Shown: positions 17,524 to 26,600 of the stretch, piece after piece
Layout: the number at the start of each line of letters is the position of its first letter
How positions within the stretch are numbered: position 1 is the first letter of the stretch
Assembly: GCF_022662195.1 (NCBI RefSeq)
Contig: NZ_JAKMCS010000003.1
Coordinates: 186,001-250,000 of the forward strand
DNA: 64,000 bases
Direction of reading: 5' to 3'
Source of the DNA: Aestuariivivens insulae
GTDB lineage: Bacteria; Bacteroidota; Bacteroidia; Flavobacteriales; Flavobacteriaceae
The notes under the pieces: model-generated
What the model was told of the DNA's origin: nothing
The model's input: the letters and a program-made list of their open reading frames with translations, nothing else
Database searches by the model: none
Made by a program: the position numbers and the translations under genes

Positions 17524-17553
17524 AACCCCAAACTTTGGGCTTGATTTGGGGTT
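17524..17553. repeat. Short intergenic inverted repeat
   Basis: AACCCCAAA (17524-17532) and TTTGGGGTT (17545-17553) form a perfect 9-base-pair stem with a 12-base loop. It lies inside the 3' part of a 28-codon minus-strand frame (17521-17607) and may be a small dispersed palindrome or a weak terminator for that strand. Confidence 0.5.
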
Positions 17554-17737
17554 CCATTTTTCAATTCTTGCAAAAAAATCCTGTAACTGTTCCTTTGTTA
17601 AATTCATTTGTTTTGGTTTGAAGTTAACTGCTTAACTAAAGTAATGACACATTTTGTTTAAAGATTTTCTATATAAAAATCAAGCAGGCAATAACACTCT
17701 AATCTTAAATCCTTACGAATTGCACAGCATGTGTTCG

Positions 17738-18307
17738 CTATTTTTTCTTCCCAATTAACACTAACGAATCTCCATCTTCAAACTCATTATATGCTTCAAT
17801 AAGCAAAATTTCAAAATAGTTCCCAAACAAAAGTCTTAAGCTTTCATTGGTTTGATAATTAACAAGTAAGCCTTTAAAAATCTCATCCCCTTCTCCCTTC
17901 CAAAACGAATGACAAATTATGCCATTGTCATGCAATACATCAACTTGTCTTAAAATGGAGCGCTTTAAATCTTCGTTGGTTAAATGCTGTAGAACTTTAT
18001 TTGAATATATACCATCAAATTTCTTATCGGTCTCTAGCGTTATGGCATCTAAATTTAAAAATTCCGCTTTGGGGTTATTTTGCATTAACCGTTTAAGGAA
18101 TTCTGTTGAATAATCGGAACCCACAACACTGTAATCCTGCCTCAAAATTTGAAAATCTGTTCCTGGGCCAGAACCAATCTCAAGCAAGGAAGCACCGGGC
18201 AAAAGGTAATTGTTTAACTTAGCAATTAATTGGCTTCCATTAACATCTTTTGCTAATTTGATATATTCTTCAACAGATGCTTTGGTCTTATAGTAATGCT
18301 CACTCAT
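17738..18307 (-). CDS. SAM-dependent class I methyltransferase
   Basis: A compact 189-residue methyltransferase. Motif I is LLEIGSGPGTDFQILRQDY, the acidic residue after strand 2 is in VVGSDYSTEFL, and motif II is KFDGIYSNKVLQHLTNEDL. The methyl acceptor is unknown. No membrane or export signal is seen. It is the last clearly conserved gene before the accessory patch at 18.3-20.2 kb and is apparently a single-gene unit. Confidence 0.82.
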   Translation of the reverse strand: MSEHYYKTKASVEEYIKLAKDVNGSQLIAKLNNYLLPGASLLEIGSGPGTDFQILRQDYSVVGSDYSTEFLKRLMQNNPKAEFLNLDAITLETDKKFDGIYSNKVLQHLTNEDLKRSILRQVDVLHDNGIICHSFWKGEGDEIFKGLLVNYQTNESLRLLFGNYFEILLIEAYNEFEDGDSLVLIGKKK

Positions 18308-18624
18308 GTCTTATCATGCTATTATTAATTACTAACGCTCTTCAGTAAGCGTTTATAATGGGAAACGCTGCGAGGGTTTATCCATAAACCGAAGATAATA
18401 AAACACGCTAAATACGCAACAAGATAATTAAGCCATAATTAATTTGTAGGTATCTAATTGGCCATATTATGTAATAATTCGAATGCAGCCTAACGGTTTT
18501 GGTTATGGTTCTGTTATTATGAAAGCCTAGAGCGGTTAGTAGTTTTATGGAAGACTATGTTAACAATAGTTATTTATTTTCATTAAAGTATTTTATAATC
18601 CAATAAGTGTAAAATATGTCCCCT

Positions 18625-18632
18625 TAACTTTG
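18625..18632 (+). promoter_or_regulatory. Orphan -7-like element TAACTTTG
   Basis: TAACTTTG matches TAnnTTTG on the plus strand, but no plus-strand gene follows for more than 4 kb. It could drive the candidate RNA ending near 18735, or be a chance match. Confidence 0.3.
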
Positions 18633-18638
18633 TAAAGG

Positions 18639-18735
18639 ATGTATCTTTAAAATATCAAATTTAGTCTGACGTATTATACCAAAAGCTGCATTTCAAGAAC
18701 CAAAGACTTGGTTCGGCTCTTGAATTGCTATTTTT
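18639..18735 (+). ncRNA. Candidate small RNA
   Basis: From the predicted start just after the orphan -7 box the transcript would be about 95 bases. It ends in a hairpin with outer arms TTCAAGA (18692-18698) and TCTTGAA (18718-18724) and an inner AACCAA/TTGGTT stem, followed six bases later by TTTTT. Promoter-like box, structure and T-run in order on an otherwise gene-free plus strand are the only evidence. No known RNA family is recognised. Confidence 0.28.
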
Positions 18736-18758
18736 GATACACCGGCTATGAGCATTAT

Positions 18759-19100
18759 TTAAATTAGATTAAGCTCTTCTAATTCCTTTTTAAGAACTCT
18801 ATAGTTCATTAATTTTTGTTCAATTAACTTTTCCTTTGACATTATTAGGGGGTTAATTTCTATATAAGGAGAATTTTCAATAACGTCAACAACTTTGATA
18901 ATAAATTTATCTCCTAAAGATAACTCGTTTTTTTTATAAAATGTTATCATATTTCCATCCTCTTTATTGTATGCTGTAAAGGTTAACCCTGTATTACCAT
19001 TTTTGTTTCCTGATACTTTGTTAACAAATATTTGTACACCACCATTTTCTATTGAGGCAGATATTGTCTTATTATCCGTTTGTAATTCAAGTCCTATCAT
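18759..19100 (-). CDS. Hypothetical protein, 113 residues
   Basis: Not recognised. The first 60 residues look like alternating beta strands (MIGLELQTDNKTISASIENG, then QIFVNKVSG and GLTFTAYNK), and the last 30 form a charged helix (MSKEKLIEQKLMNYRVLKKE). No signal peptide or membrane segment is seen, so it is probably cytosolic. It follows the lipoprotein gene at 19170 by 69 bases on the same strand, and the two may be co-expressed. The composition is more AT-rich than the flanking conserved genes. Confidence 0.62.
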   Translation of the reverse strand: MIGLELQTDNKTISASIENGGVQIFVNKVSGNKNGNTGLTFTAYNKEDGNMITFYKKNELSLGDKFIIKVVDVIENSPYIEINPLIMSKEKLIEQKLMNYRVLKKELEELNLI

Positions 19101-19169
19101 TATTTTGTTTAATTATTAGATTTTTTTTAACACTTAATTTAAAAAATGCCCAAGATATGCTCTTATAAA

Positions 19170-20150
19170 CTATTCTGGTGCAGGAACATACCTCAAAGGA
19201 CATATATCTGATGGCCAATACCCCTGAGTTCCACAGAAACTCAAGCATGTAGAACAATCATCATAAGGAGTGACTTCTGTACAGGTTACATAAGCATCTA
19301 TACATGTATTAATGTCAATTAAAGGTGTACTAATTTCATCACTCTGAAAACATTCAGTAATTAATTCAGCTACTAGTACACCGCCAATATAAATTGTTGC
19401 TAAAGTAGCAACAACTTCACCTATAGGTGTAGGTTCAGCTAATGCTATTGTCCATACTGAAAGCAATTGCCCATCACACTCACCCCACCAATCATCATCA
19501 TCATCATTATTATCTTCTTGAGCGTAAGCGGTATTTATACCAAATACTGAAAATAAAGGTGAATATGTTTTACTAATGATACTCGATATTGAAACTTTCT
19601 TAAAGTGATAATCATTTATAGCTTTGAACCCAAAAAAAAGAGTTGATGTAACAAAGAAAAGCTTTTTTTGTTCTTTCTTAGGTATATTTATATATATGTC
19701 TTCATTAATTTGGGTTAATTTTTTCACGAATTCACTAAAAGATTCGCTTTTTTTCTTAGCATTATCAATTCGGATTAATATTTTTTTTTGAGCAGATGTT
19801 AAAGACCTAGCATTATTAACTAATATAGCGGTAATTATTTCATTTGTATACTCACTATTCTTCTTATTAGTTAGTTTTAAGTCTTTTCTACTTGGAATTT
19901 TATAGAAGTTATTAATATCCTTAGCTATGCTGTTGAATACATCATTTGAATTAGTTGTCTTTTTTGCTTCTAATTGGTATACTGCATTGGTAATTGTTTT
20001 AGCAAACAGATTTCCCCATTGTAAATCTTGTTCCAGAAATCTAGGTTGTATTATTGTTTCTCTGTGGAGATTAATATTTTCATCACTAGTACAGCCTAAA
20101 AATGAAGAAAAAATCAATATTAACAAGATTACACAAAACTTTTCTTTCAT
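19170..20150 (-). CDS. Hypothetical lipoprotein with Cys-rich C-terminus
   Basis: Not recognised. The N-terminus is a lipoprotein signal (VILLILIFSSFLGCTS, lipid Cys at about residue 20). Residues 50-190 are Lys/Asn-rich and probably helical. A hydrophobic stretch lies around FSVFGINTAYAQ, then an acidic-aromatic run DDDDDWWGECDG, a Gly/Ala-rich hydrophobic segment (EVVATLATIYIGGVLVAEL) and a C-terminal region with about nine cysteines, including CIDAYVTC, CSTCLSFC and a last Cys in DICPL. The TAYAQED stretch looks like an internal signal-peptide cleavage site. The product is probably exported and disulfide-linked; its role is unknown. Confidence 0.68.
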   Translation of the reverse strand: MKEKFCVILLILIFSSFLGCTSDENINLHRETIIQPRFLEQDLQWGNLFAKTITNAVYQLEAKKTTNSNDVFNSIAKDINNFYKIPSRKDLKLTNKKNSEYTNEIITAILVNNARSLTSAQKKILIRIDNAKKKSESFSEFVKKLTQINEDIYINIPKKEQKKLFFVTSTLFFGFKAINDYHFKKVSISSIISKTYSPLFSVFGINTAYAQEDNNDDDDDWWGECDGQLLSVWTIALAEPTPIGEVVATLATIYIGGVLVAELITECFQSDEISTPLIDINTCIDAYVTCTEVTPYDDCSTCLSFCGTQGYWPSDICPLRYVPAPE

Positions 20151-20493
20151 TTTAATTGATTTAGATTTTATCTTACTTCACTTTAAAGCCATTTTCTGCT
20201 TATTCCGACCTTGTATAATAAATGCCTAAAACTAAGCAACAAAAGCTATTGCTTTCATAGCACATCTGAAATGTAAGTTTTTTATTATTATAAAGAAAGT
20301 TTTATTCGTTTTTTAACATATGTATTATATGATTTTTAACTTTTTCAGAGAGTTACCACAAACCATAAAGCACACAGTTAAACACCCTACCACCCCCTAT
20401 AGTATTTCATTTTAACAGCTTAAATAACCCCATAAAAAAACGCCTTGCTTTCGCAAGGCGTTTTAACACTAATTAAACTGATTAAGTCATTAT
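20151..20493. other. Intergenic region, promoter side of lipoprotein gene and end of amt
   Basis: A 343-base AT-rich gap between minus-strand genes. It contains the amt terminator at its right end and nothing else that I can name. The lipoprotein promoter should lie near 20151-20220, but no TAnnTTTG box was found there. Confidence 0.5.
20437..20464 (-). terminator. Terminator of the amt transcript
   Basis: AAAACGCCTTGC (20437-20448) pairs perfectly with GCAAGGCGTTTT (20453-20464) around a 4-base loop. On the minus strand the stem is followed by a long T-run. It begins 29 bases after the amt stop. Confidence 0.86.
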
Positions 20494-21711
20494 TTAATGC
20501 TCATTCAATCTAAAATCTGGATAAGCATCCATGCCATGTTCGTGGGCATCAAGACCTTCCAATTCTTCTTTTTCAGAAACGCGGATACCAACTGTTTTCT
20601 TCATCACAAAGAATATTAAGAATGCAGAAACCAAACAGATAGCAGCATAACATAACACACCAATAAATTGAGCGTATAATGTATGGTCTGGGTTTGTTGA
20701 GAATATACCAACAGCTAACGTTCCCCACATACCACATACTAAATGTACTGCAATAGCACCTACAGGATCATCCAAACGTAATCTATCTATAAAGCTAACG
20801 GCAAATACTATTAATGCACCAGCAATAGCCCCAATTAATATAGCGCTTTCTGGAGTCATAACATCTGCTCCTGCTGTAATACCAACCAAACCACCTAAAA
20901 TACCATTTAAGAACATGGTAAGGTCTAAGTTTTTAAACTTTAAGAACGAAACTAAAGCAGCTACAACACCACCGGCAGCAGCAGCCAAACAGGTTGTTAC
21001 TAAAGTTAAAGAGGTTAATTCTGGATCGGCAGAAAGTACAGAACCTCCGTTAAATCCAAACCATCCTAACCAAAGGATCAACACACCAGCAGTTGCAAGT
21101 GGTATGCTATGACCTGGTATCGCTTGAGGCTTACCATCCTTAAATTTACCAATTCTAGGGCCCAATGCACATACGGCAACTAAAGCAGCCCATCCACCAA
21201 CAGAGTGTACCAAAGTAGAACCAGCAAAATCGTAGAACCCTAATTCATCTAAGAATCCACCGCCCCATTTCCAAGAACCGGCAATTGGGTAAATTAACCC
21301 TACATATATTATTGTAAAAATCATAAATGGTCCAATCTTTATACGCTCGGCAACGGCACCAGAAACAATGGTTGCAGCTGTTGCAGCAAACATCCCTTGA
21401 AACAAGAAGTCTGTCCACCACGTGTAACCGCCACTAGCATAATCTGGAGTCATTCCATTTTCTGGAGGGGCAATACCCGGTACTATAGAACCAAGGTAAC
21501 CATTAAATTCTCCAGGGTACATTAAATTAAACCCTACTAAGTAGTATAAAAGCAATCCTATCGTGATGATAAAGATATTTTTAAACAATATGTTTATTGT
21601 GTTCTTTTGTCTTGTTAAACCTATTTCTAAAAATGCGAAACCTAAGTGCATAAAGAAAACAAGTGCTGTACAGATCATCATCCATACATTATTTATTGTA
21701 AGTAATTCCAT
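20494..21711 (-). CDS. amt: Ammonium transporter
   Basis: Inner-membrane Amt/Mep/Rh channel protein for ammonium uptake, 405 residues with about 11 transmembrane helices. The twin pore histidines are in TLVHSVGGWAALVA (about H169) and AVHLVCGMWGTLAVG, and AGVLILWLGWFGFNGGS is the family signature. The C-terminus keeps a cytosolic tail after the last helix, the usual contact site for PII. The PII gene is directly upstream, with a 23-base gap, on the same message. Confidence 0.95.
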   Translation of the reverse strand: MELLTINNVWMMICTALVFFMHLGFAFLEIGLTRQKNTINILFKNIFIITIGLLLYYLVGFNLMYPGEFNGYLGSIVPGIAPPENGMTPDYASGGYTWWTDFLFQGMFAATAATIVSGAVAERIKIGPFMIFTIIYVGLIYPIAGSWKWGGGFLDELGFYDFAGSTLVHSVGGWAALVAVCALGPRIGKFKDGKPQAIPGHSIPLATAGVLILWLGWFGFNGGSVLSADPELTSLTLVTTCLAAAAGGVVAALVSFLKFKNLDLTMFLNGILGGLVGITAGADVMTPESAILIGAIAGALIVFAVSFIDRLRLDDPVGAIAVHLVCGMWGTLAVGIFSTNPDHTLYAQFIGVLCYAAICLVSAFLIFFVMKKTVGIRVSEKEELEGLDAHEHGMDAYPDFRLNEH

Positions 21712-21734
21712 AATTTTAATGTTTGATGCTTATA

Positions 21735-22073
21735 TTATCTTAAGGTCTCCCCACCTTTTTCTCCTGTTCTAATTCTGTAACATTCCTTAATGTCTGATAC
21801 AAATATTTTTCCATCGCCCACTTCTCCCGTAGACGCCGCTTTAAGGATAGCTTCAATAGTAGCCTCCTCAAAATCGTCGTTCACAACAATAGATAAAAAC
21901 CGACGTTGTATATCGCTTGTGCTATAGGAAATCCCCCTATACACATGACCTTCTTTTTCGTTCCCAATACCGGTAACATCCCAGTAGGAGAAAAAATTAA
22001 CCCCAACTTCATGCAACGCTTCTTTTACTGCACTGTACTTGGACTTTCTAATAATTGCTTCAATTTTTTTCAT
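21735..22073 (-). CDS. glnK: PII nitrogen regulatory protein, variant T-loop
   Basis: Trimeric signal protein that binds ATP/ADP and 2-oxoglutarate and gates Amt. The N-terminus MKKIEAIIRKSKYSAVKEAL and the B-loop TGEVGDGKIFV followed by RIRTGE are canonical. The T-loop differs: the family GxGRQKG is GIGNEKEG here, so the residue equivalent to Gln39, a 2-oxoglutarate/Mg contact in E. coli GlnB, aligns with Glu. The position of Lys58 aligns with Arg in IQRRFLSIVV. YRGISY keeps the Tyr that is uridylylated in enterobacteria. Alignments are by eye. It precedes amt, as glnK usually does. Confidence 0.93.
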   Translation of the reverse strand: MKKIEAIIRKSKYSAVKEALHEVGVNFFSYWDVTGIGNEKEGHVYRGISYSTSDIQRRFLSIVVNDDFEEATIEAILKAASTGEVGDGKIFVSDIKECYRIRTGEKGGETLR

Positions 22074-22108
22074 ATTTAAGCATGTTTATGGTTAGACATT
22101 TATTTTAA

Positions 22109-22139
22109 AAAGCATTGCTAAATGTTTTAGCAATGCTTT
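22109..22139 (-). terminator. Hairpin between porin and glnK
   Basis: AAAGCATTGCTAAA (22109-22122) and TTTAGCAATGCTTT (22126-22139) form a perfect 14-base-pair stem with a 3-base loop, 11 bases after the porin stop. On the minus strand it runs into a T-rich stretch. It could terminate the porin message or limit read-through into glnK-amt. Confidence 0.68.
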
Positions 22140-22149
22140 GTTATAATCT

Positions 22150-23163
22150 TTAGAATGAATAGATGGCTGCCACTAAAAAAGTACCTAAACTCTTTGTTGG
22201 CATCAAATCGTTATCAAAATATACTTCTTCTGAATTGCTATCTAATCTTAATTCTGGTTTAATAGTTAGGTTTTCTACTGTATAGCTAGCTGTTAAGGTC
22301 GTAGCAAATACATTTGGTTCATCAGACACACCGTCGATCATCCAATTAAAGTACTCCCCTCTTAAACCTAATGAGAAGTCATCAGAAACTGATAATTGTG
22401 GGTAAAGCGCTGCGCCATAGAAACCATTACCTTCATTATCGGCATAGGCTGCATTAATACCTAAAAAGAAAGAATCTGAAACATCGAACCCTCCGGTATA
22501 ATCAATTTCAAACCCTAAAACTTCGTTATCGTCGTAATAAAGGTTTAAATACTGACCTGCGTAACCTAATTGAGCTCCTAATGCATAACCTCCTACTAAA
22601 TTGTTATTAACATCTGTAGGGTTCATTAAGGCTAACATTAAGCTAAAATCGTCGCTTAAAGCAAAGTCGGCTTTAATACCAACATGAGAGAATGGCCCGT
22701 TAGAAAATAAGTAAGAGGTACTGTAGTTAAAGTTTCCTGCTGGGGAAATAACTTCGTAACCTAAGTAAGTATTAAAACGCCCCATAGTTAATGTAGTGCT
22801 TTCAGATACATTCCAGTAAGCATATAACTGATTAAGGTTATAACCTCCAATAGCTGCATCTCCACGAGGTCCGAAAACCACATCTGCAACAACACCTGTT
22901 TTTTCACCTTCGTAAGACGCTATAATATTGGCCATCCCTAAAGCAAAGCCTGTTTCATTAGCAAATGAGGTTCCAAACGATTGAAACTCGTCTCCCGCAT
23001 CACCAAAAATGGCTCTATCTGTAGAGGTTAGGTTGGTTTGGTAATAAGCATCTACGGTTCCGCTTATAGAAACTTTTTTCTTTGTTTCCTCTTCTTGGGC
23101 AAATAATGCAGTTACCATTAAAAGCATTGAAAGTGTAATAATTTTTTTCATAATAGTTTTCAT
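22150..23163 (-). CDS. Outer-membrane beta-barrel porin (BBP2-like)
   Basis: A 337-residue protein with a signal peptide ending in TALFAQEEE, then SISGTVDAYYQTNLT and alternating amphipathic strands rich in aromatic and Gly residues, closing with the terminal strand LGTFLVAAIYSF that ends in Phe. This fits the outer-membrane beta-barrel porin family (BBP2/DUF1597), which in Bacteroidota often sits beside amt-glnK. It probably lets small nitrogen solutes cross the outer membrane, which is inferred from the neighbourhood. The ATG at 23163 is kept; ATG five codons later is an alternative. Confidence 0.83.
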   Translation of the reverse strand: MKTIMKKIITLSMLLMVTALFAQEEETKKKVSISGTVDAYYQTNLTSTDRAIFGDAGDEFQSFGTSFANETGFALGMANIIASYEGEKTGVVADVVFGPRGDAAIGGYNLNQLYAYWNVSESTTLTMGRFNTYLGYEVISPAGNFNYSTSYLFSNGPFSHVGIKADFALSDDFSLMLALMNPTDVNNNLVGGYALGAQLGYAGQYLNLYYDDNEVLGFEIDYTGGFDVSDSFFLGINAAYADNEGNGFYGAALYPQLSVSDDFSLGLRGEYFNWMIDGVSDEPNVFATTLTASYTVENLTIKPELRLDSNSEEVYFDNDLMPTKSLGTFLVAAIYSF

Positions 23164-23664
23164 TTTAAGTTATTAATGCTTTAGGCCTAAAAATTGAGTT
23201 GGTTTATAGTTATTTTTTTTGCAATTAGACCTAAAATTTCCTTAAGACTGGCGTAAAACTATATTAAAAAACTAATACCCCCATAAATTTCATGGGTTAA
23301 AAACATATTTTTATCAATATTTAAATTTTACCCCTCTTTTTTTAGGGGTACTAATGTAATATTTTGATTTTTTGATTTTTCTACAATCAAAAAGGTTAGA
23401 TTATTCCCAACATTTGCTCTTATTTTGTAACTATATTTTTAGAAATGTCAATTTTCTTTAGAATAAATTCATATTTATACATTTATACCTTAATTTTACC
23501 TATTGAATATTTATTAAAAATTCCTTCTTTAATTGTTATATACTTATTTTTATATTCACATAGCTCCTAAAATCGAAATAATGAAATTGCCCTCATTGCA
23601 ATTCGAATCTTAGTGTCTATCTTAGCCTTTCCAACTCAAATTTTTAAACCAAAATTTGTTGATT
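23164..23664. other. Divergent control region between porin and gltB
   Basis: About 500 bases between divergent nitrogen genes, with no coding frame. It contains two hairpins: a weak CCCAT/ATGGG (23280-23296) and a perfect TACCCCT/AGGGGTA (23329-23350). Both divergent promoters should be here, but I found no clear TAnnTTTG box near either start. Confidence 0.5.
23329..23350. promoter_or_regulatory. Inverted repeat in the porin/gltB control region
   Basis: TACCCCT (23329-23335) and AGGGGTA (23344-23350) are perfect inverted repeats separated by an 8-base pyrimidine tract of mostly T. The G+C-rich arms stand out in very AT-rich DNA. It may be an operator for a dimeric regulator or a leader hairpin. 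No regulator is assigned. Confidence 0.35.
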
Positions 23665-26600
23665 ATGCTGAAGAAACAAGGACTCTATTTACCTGAATTT
23701 GAACACGAAAACTGTGGCGCCGGATTTATTTGTAACCTTAAAGGGGAAAAAACAAATCAAATTATACATGACGCCCTAGAAATTCTAGTAAAATTAGAGC
23801 ATAGAGGTGGCGTTAGTGCCGACGGAAAAACTGGTGACGGAGCTGGTTTATTAATAGACATCCCTCACGATTATTTTAAACGCGTTTGTAATTTCGATAT
23901 TCCTGCCGCAAGAGAATATGCTGTAGGTATGGTATTCTTACCTAAAATTGCAAACCAATACCAATATTGTAAAGACACTTTTGAAAAAGAGATATTGGCG
24001 CAAGGCTTAACCATCTTAGGATGGAGAGAGGTACCCGTAGATCCTTCTCAATTAGGTGAGATTGCTTTGGCTTCAGAGCCTTCAATAGAACAAGTCTTTA
24101 TTGGCAAAACAGAAGATATTAGCGAAAATATCTTTAAAGCTAAATTATATGCTGCTCGAAAAATAACAGAGCACGCCATTAGCCAATCAAAGATTTCGCA
24201 AAGCTCATATTTCTATGTTCCTAGTTTATCGACTACGACCATTATATATAAAGGTATTATCATGCCAGAAGATATTGGTCCTTATTATACCGATTTACAG
24301 GAAAAGGATTTGGTAACCAGACTAGCTTTGGTACACCAACGTTTTTCTACCAACACCATGCCTACATGGGAATTGGCACAACCGTTCCGTTTTATGTGTC
24401 AGAATGGGGAAATAAACACCCTTCGTGGCAATGTTAGTAGAATGCGCGTGCGCGAAGAAATTATGAGAAGTGAGGTATTTGGCCCTCAAATAGATAAATT
24501 GTTCCCTATCATCTTACCAGGCAAGTCTGACTCGGCTTCCATGGATATGGTGGTTGAACTTTTAACACATACCGACCGTTCGCTACCTGAAATCATGATG
24601 ATGATGATTCCCGAAGCTTGGGAAAAACACAAAACCATGAGCGCAGAGAAAAAGGCTTTCTATGAATACAACTGTTGTATCATGGAACCTTGGGATGGCC
24701 CTGCATCGGTACCATTTACCGATGGTGATTATATTGGCGCCCTATTGGACAGGAACGGTTTAAGACCATCGCGTTATACCTTGACAAAGAGTGGTAAACT
24801 AATCATGTCTTCGGAAGTTGGTGTTGTGGATATCGATCCTTCCGATATTGAAGAACATGGTAGATTGGAACCAGGAAAAATGTTCTTGGTAGATATGAAC
24901 GCAGGCCGTATTGTTGATGATGAAGAAATCAAGAACAAAATCGTTTCAGAACGCCCTTATAAAGAATGGTTGGACAAAACTAGGTTGCATTTAAGGGATG
25001 TACCTTATACCAACGAAACCTGTCCTATTGAAACTATTGATATAAAAACAAGACAGCGTTTATTCAATTACACTTTCGAAGACATCCAGGAGATCATTAC
25101 ACCTATGGCCGTGAATGCCAAAGAAGCTCTTGGCTCGATGGGTACAGATACGCCTTTGGCTGTTTTATCGGATAGACCACAATTAATTTCCAACTACTTT
25201 AAACAATTGTTCGCCCAGGTTACCAACCCACCGTTGGATGGTATTCGCGAAGAAATTGTAACCGACATTAGTTTAAATCTCGGTAAAGACCGCAATATAT
25301 TTAGTATTACCGAACGACAGTGTAGAAAACTACGCATACAAAACCCGGTAATTTCTAATGCCGATTTAGAAAAAATCAGGACCATTCAAATTGAAAGCTT
25401 CAAAGCCGAAACCATTCAAATGCTTTATCCTAAAGCACAAGGGTTAAACGGACTTGAAGATGCTTTAGAAGATATTGTTAAACAAGTTGAAAAAGCTCTG
25501 GAAAGAAAGACCAATATCATTATCCTTTCCGATAGAGGTGTAAACCAAGAGTTTGCTCCTATCCCTGCGCTTTTAGCTTGTTCTTACGTAAACCACCAAT
25601 TAAACCGTTTACGTAAGCGTTCCTATTTCGATATTATTATCGAATCGGCCGAACCTCGCGAACCACACCACTTTGCCACTTTATTTGGTTATGGTGCCAG
25701 TGCCATTAACCCGTACATGGTTAACGAAATCATAAGAATGCAGGTTAAGGAAGGCTTTATAATTGGAATGGACGAGGATAAAGCGGTAGAAAACTTTAAC
25801 AAAGCCATAGGTAAAGGCCTGTTAAAGATTATGAACAAAATAGGAATCTCTACACTACATTCCTACAGAGGTTCACAAATATTCGAAATTGTTGGTTTCA
25901 ACTCACAATTCGTAGAAAAATATTTCCCATACACGGCATCCAGAATTGAAGGTATTGGCTTGTATGAGATCGAAAAAGAAATTAATGAGCGTTATAAATA
26001 CGCTTATCCAGATAAATATATAGACAAACGTTTAGGCCTTAACATAGGGGGCGATTACCGCTGGAGACGTAATGGCGAACGCCATATGTTCAACCCAACT
26101 ACAGTAGCCAAACTACAACAAGCGGTTAGATTGAATGACCAAGCGAGTTACGATACCTATGCCAAGGCGGTTAACGAACAGTCTGAAAATTTAATGACCA
26201 TAAGAGGTCTGTTCGAGTTCGACAACTTAAACCCAATTCCTATTGAAGAGGTAGAGCCTTGGACAGCAATAGTGAAGCGTTTTAAAACAGGCGCCATGTC
26301 TTACGGGTCTATTTCCCGCGAAGCCCACGAAAACCTGGCCATAGCCATGAACCGTATTGGTGGTAAATCCAATTCTGGTGAAGGAGGGGAAGACAGAAAA
26401 CGTTTCCATCCAGATGTTAATGGCGATAGCCGTAACTCTGCAATCAAGCAGGTGGCTTCGGGACGTTTTGGTGTAACATCACATTACCTTACCAATGCCA
26501 GGGAAATTCAAATTAAAATGGCCCAGGGTGCTAAGCCAGGGGAAGGTGGACAGCTACCAGGTGAAAAAGTATTGCCTTGGATTGCTGCTGCACGTAACTC

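Larger units (their letters stand above)
18308..18758. other. Intergenic region containing a candidate small RNA
   Basis: A 451-base gap between two minus-strand genes with no coding frame. Its left part should contain the methyltransferase promoter. Its right part holds a plus-strand -7-like box and a hairpin with T-run (18625-18735). Confidence 0.55.
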
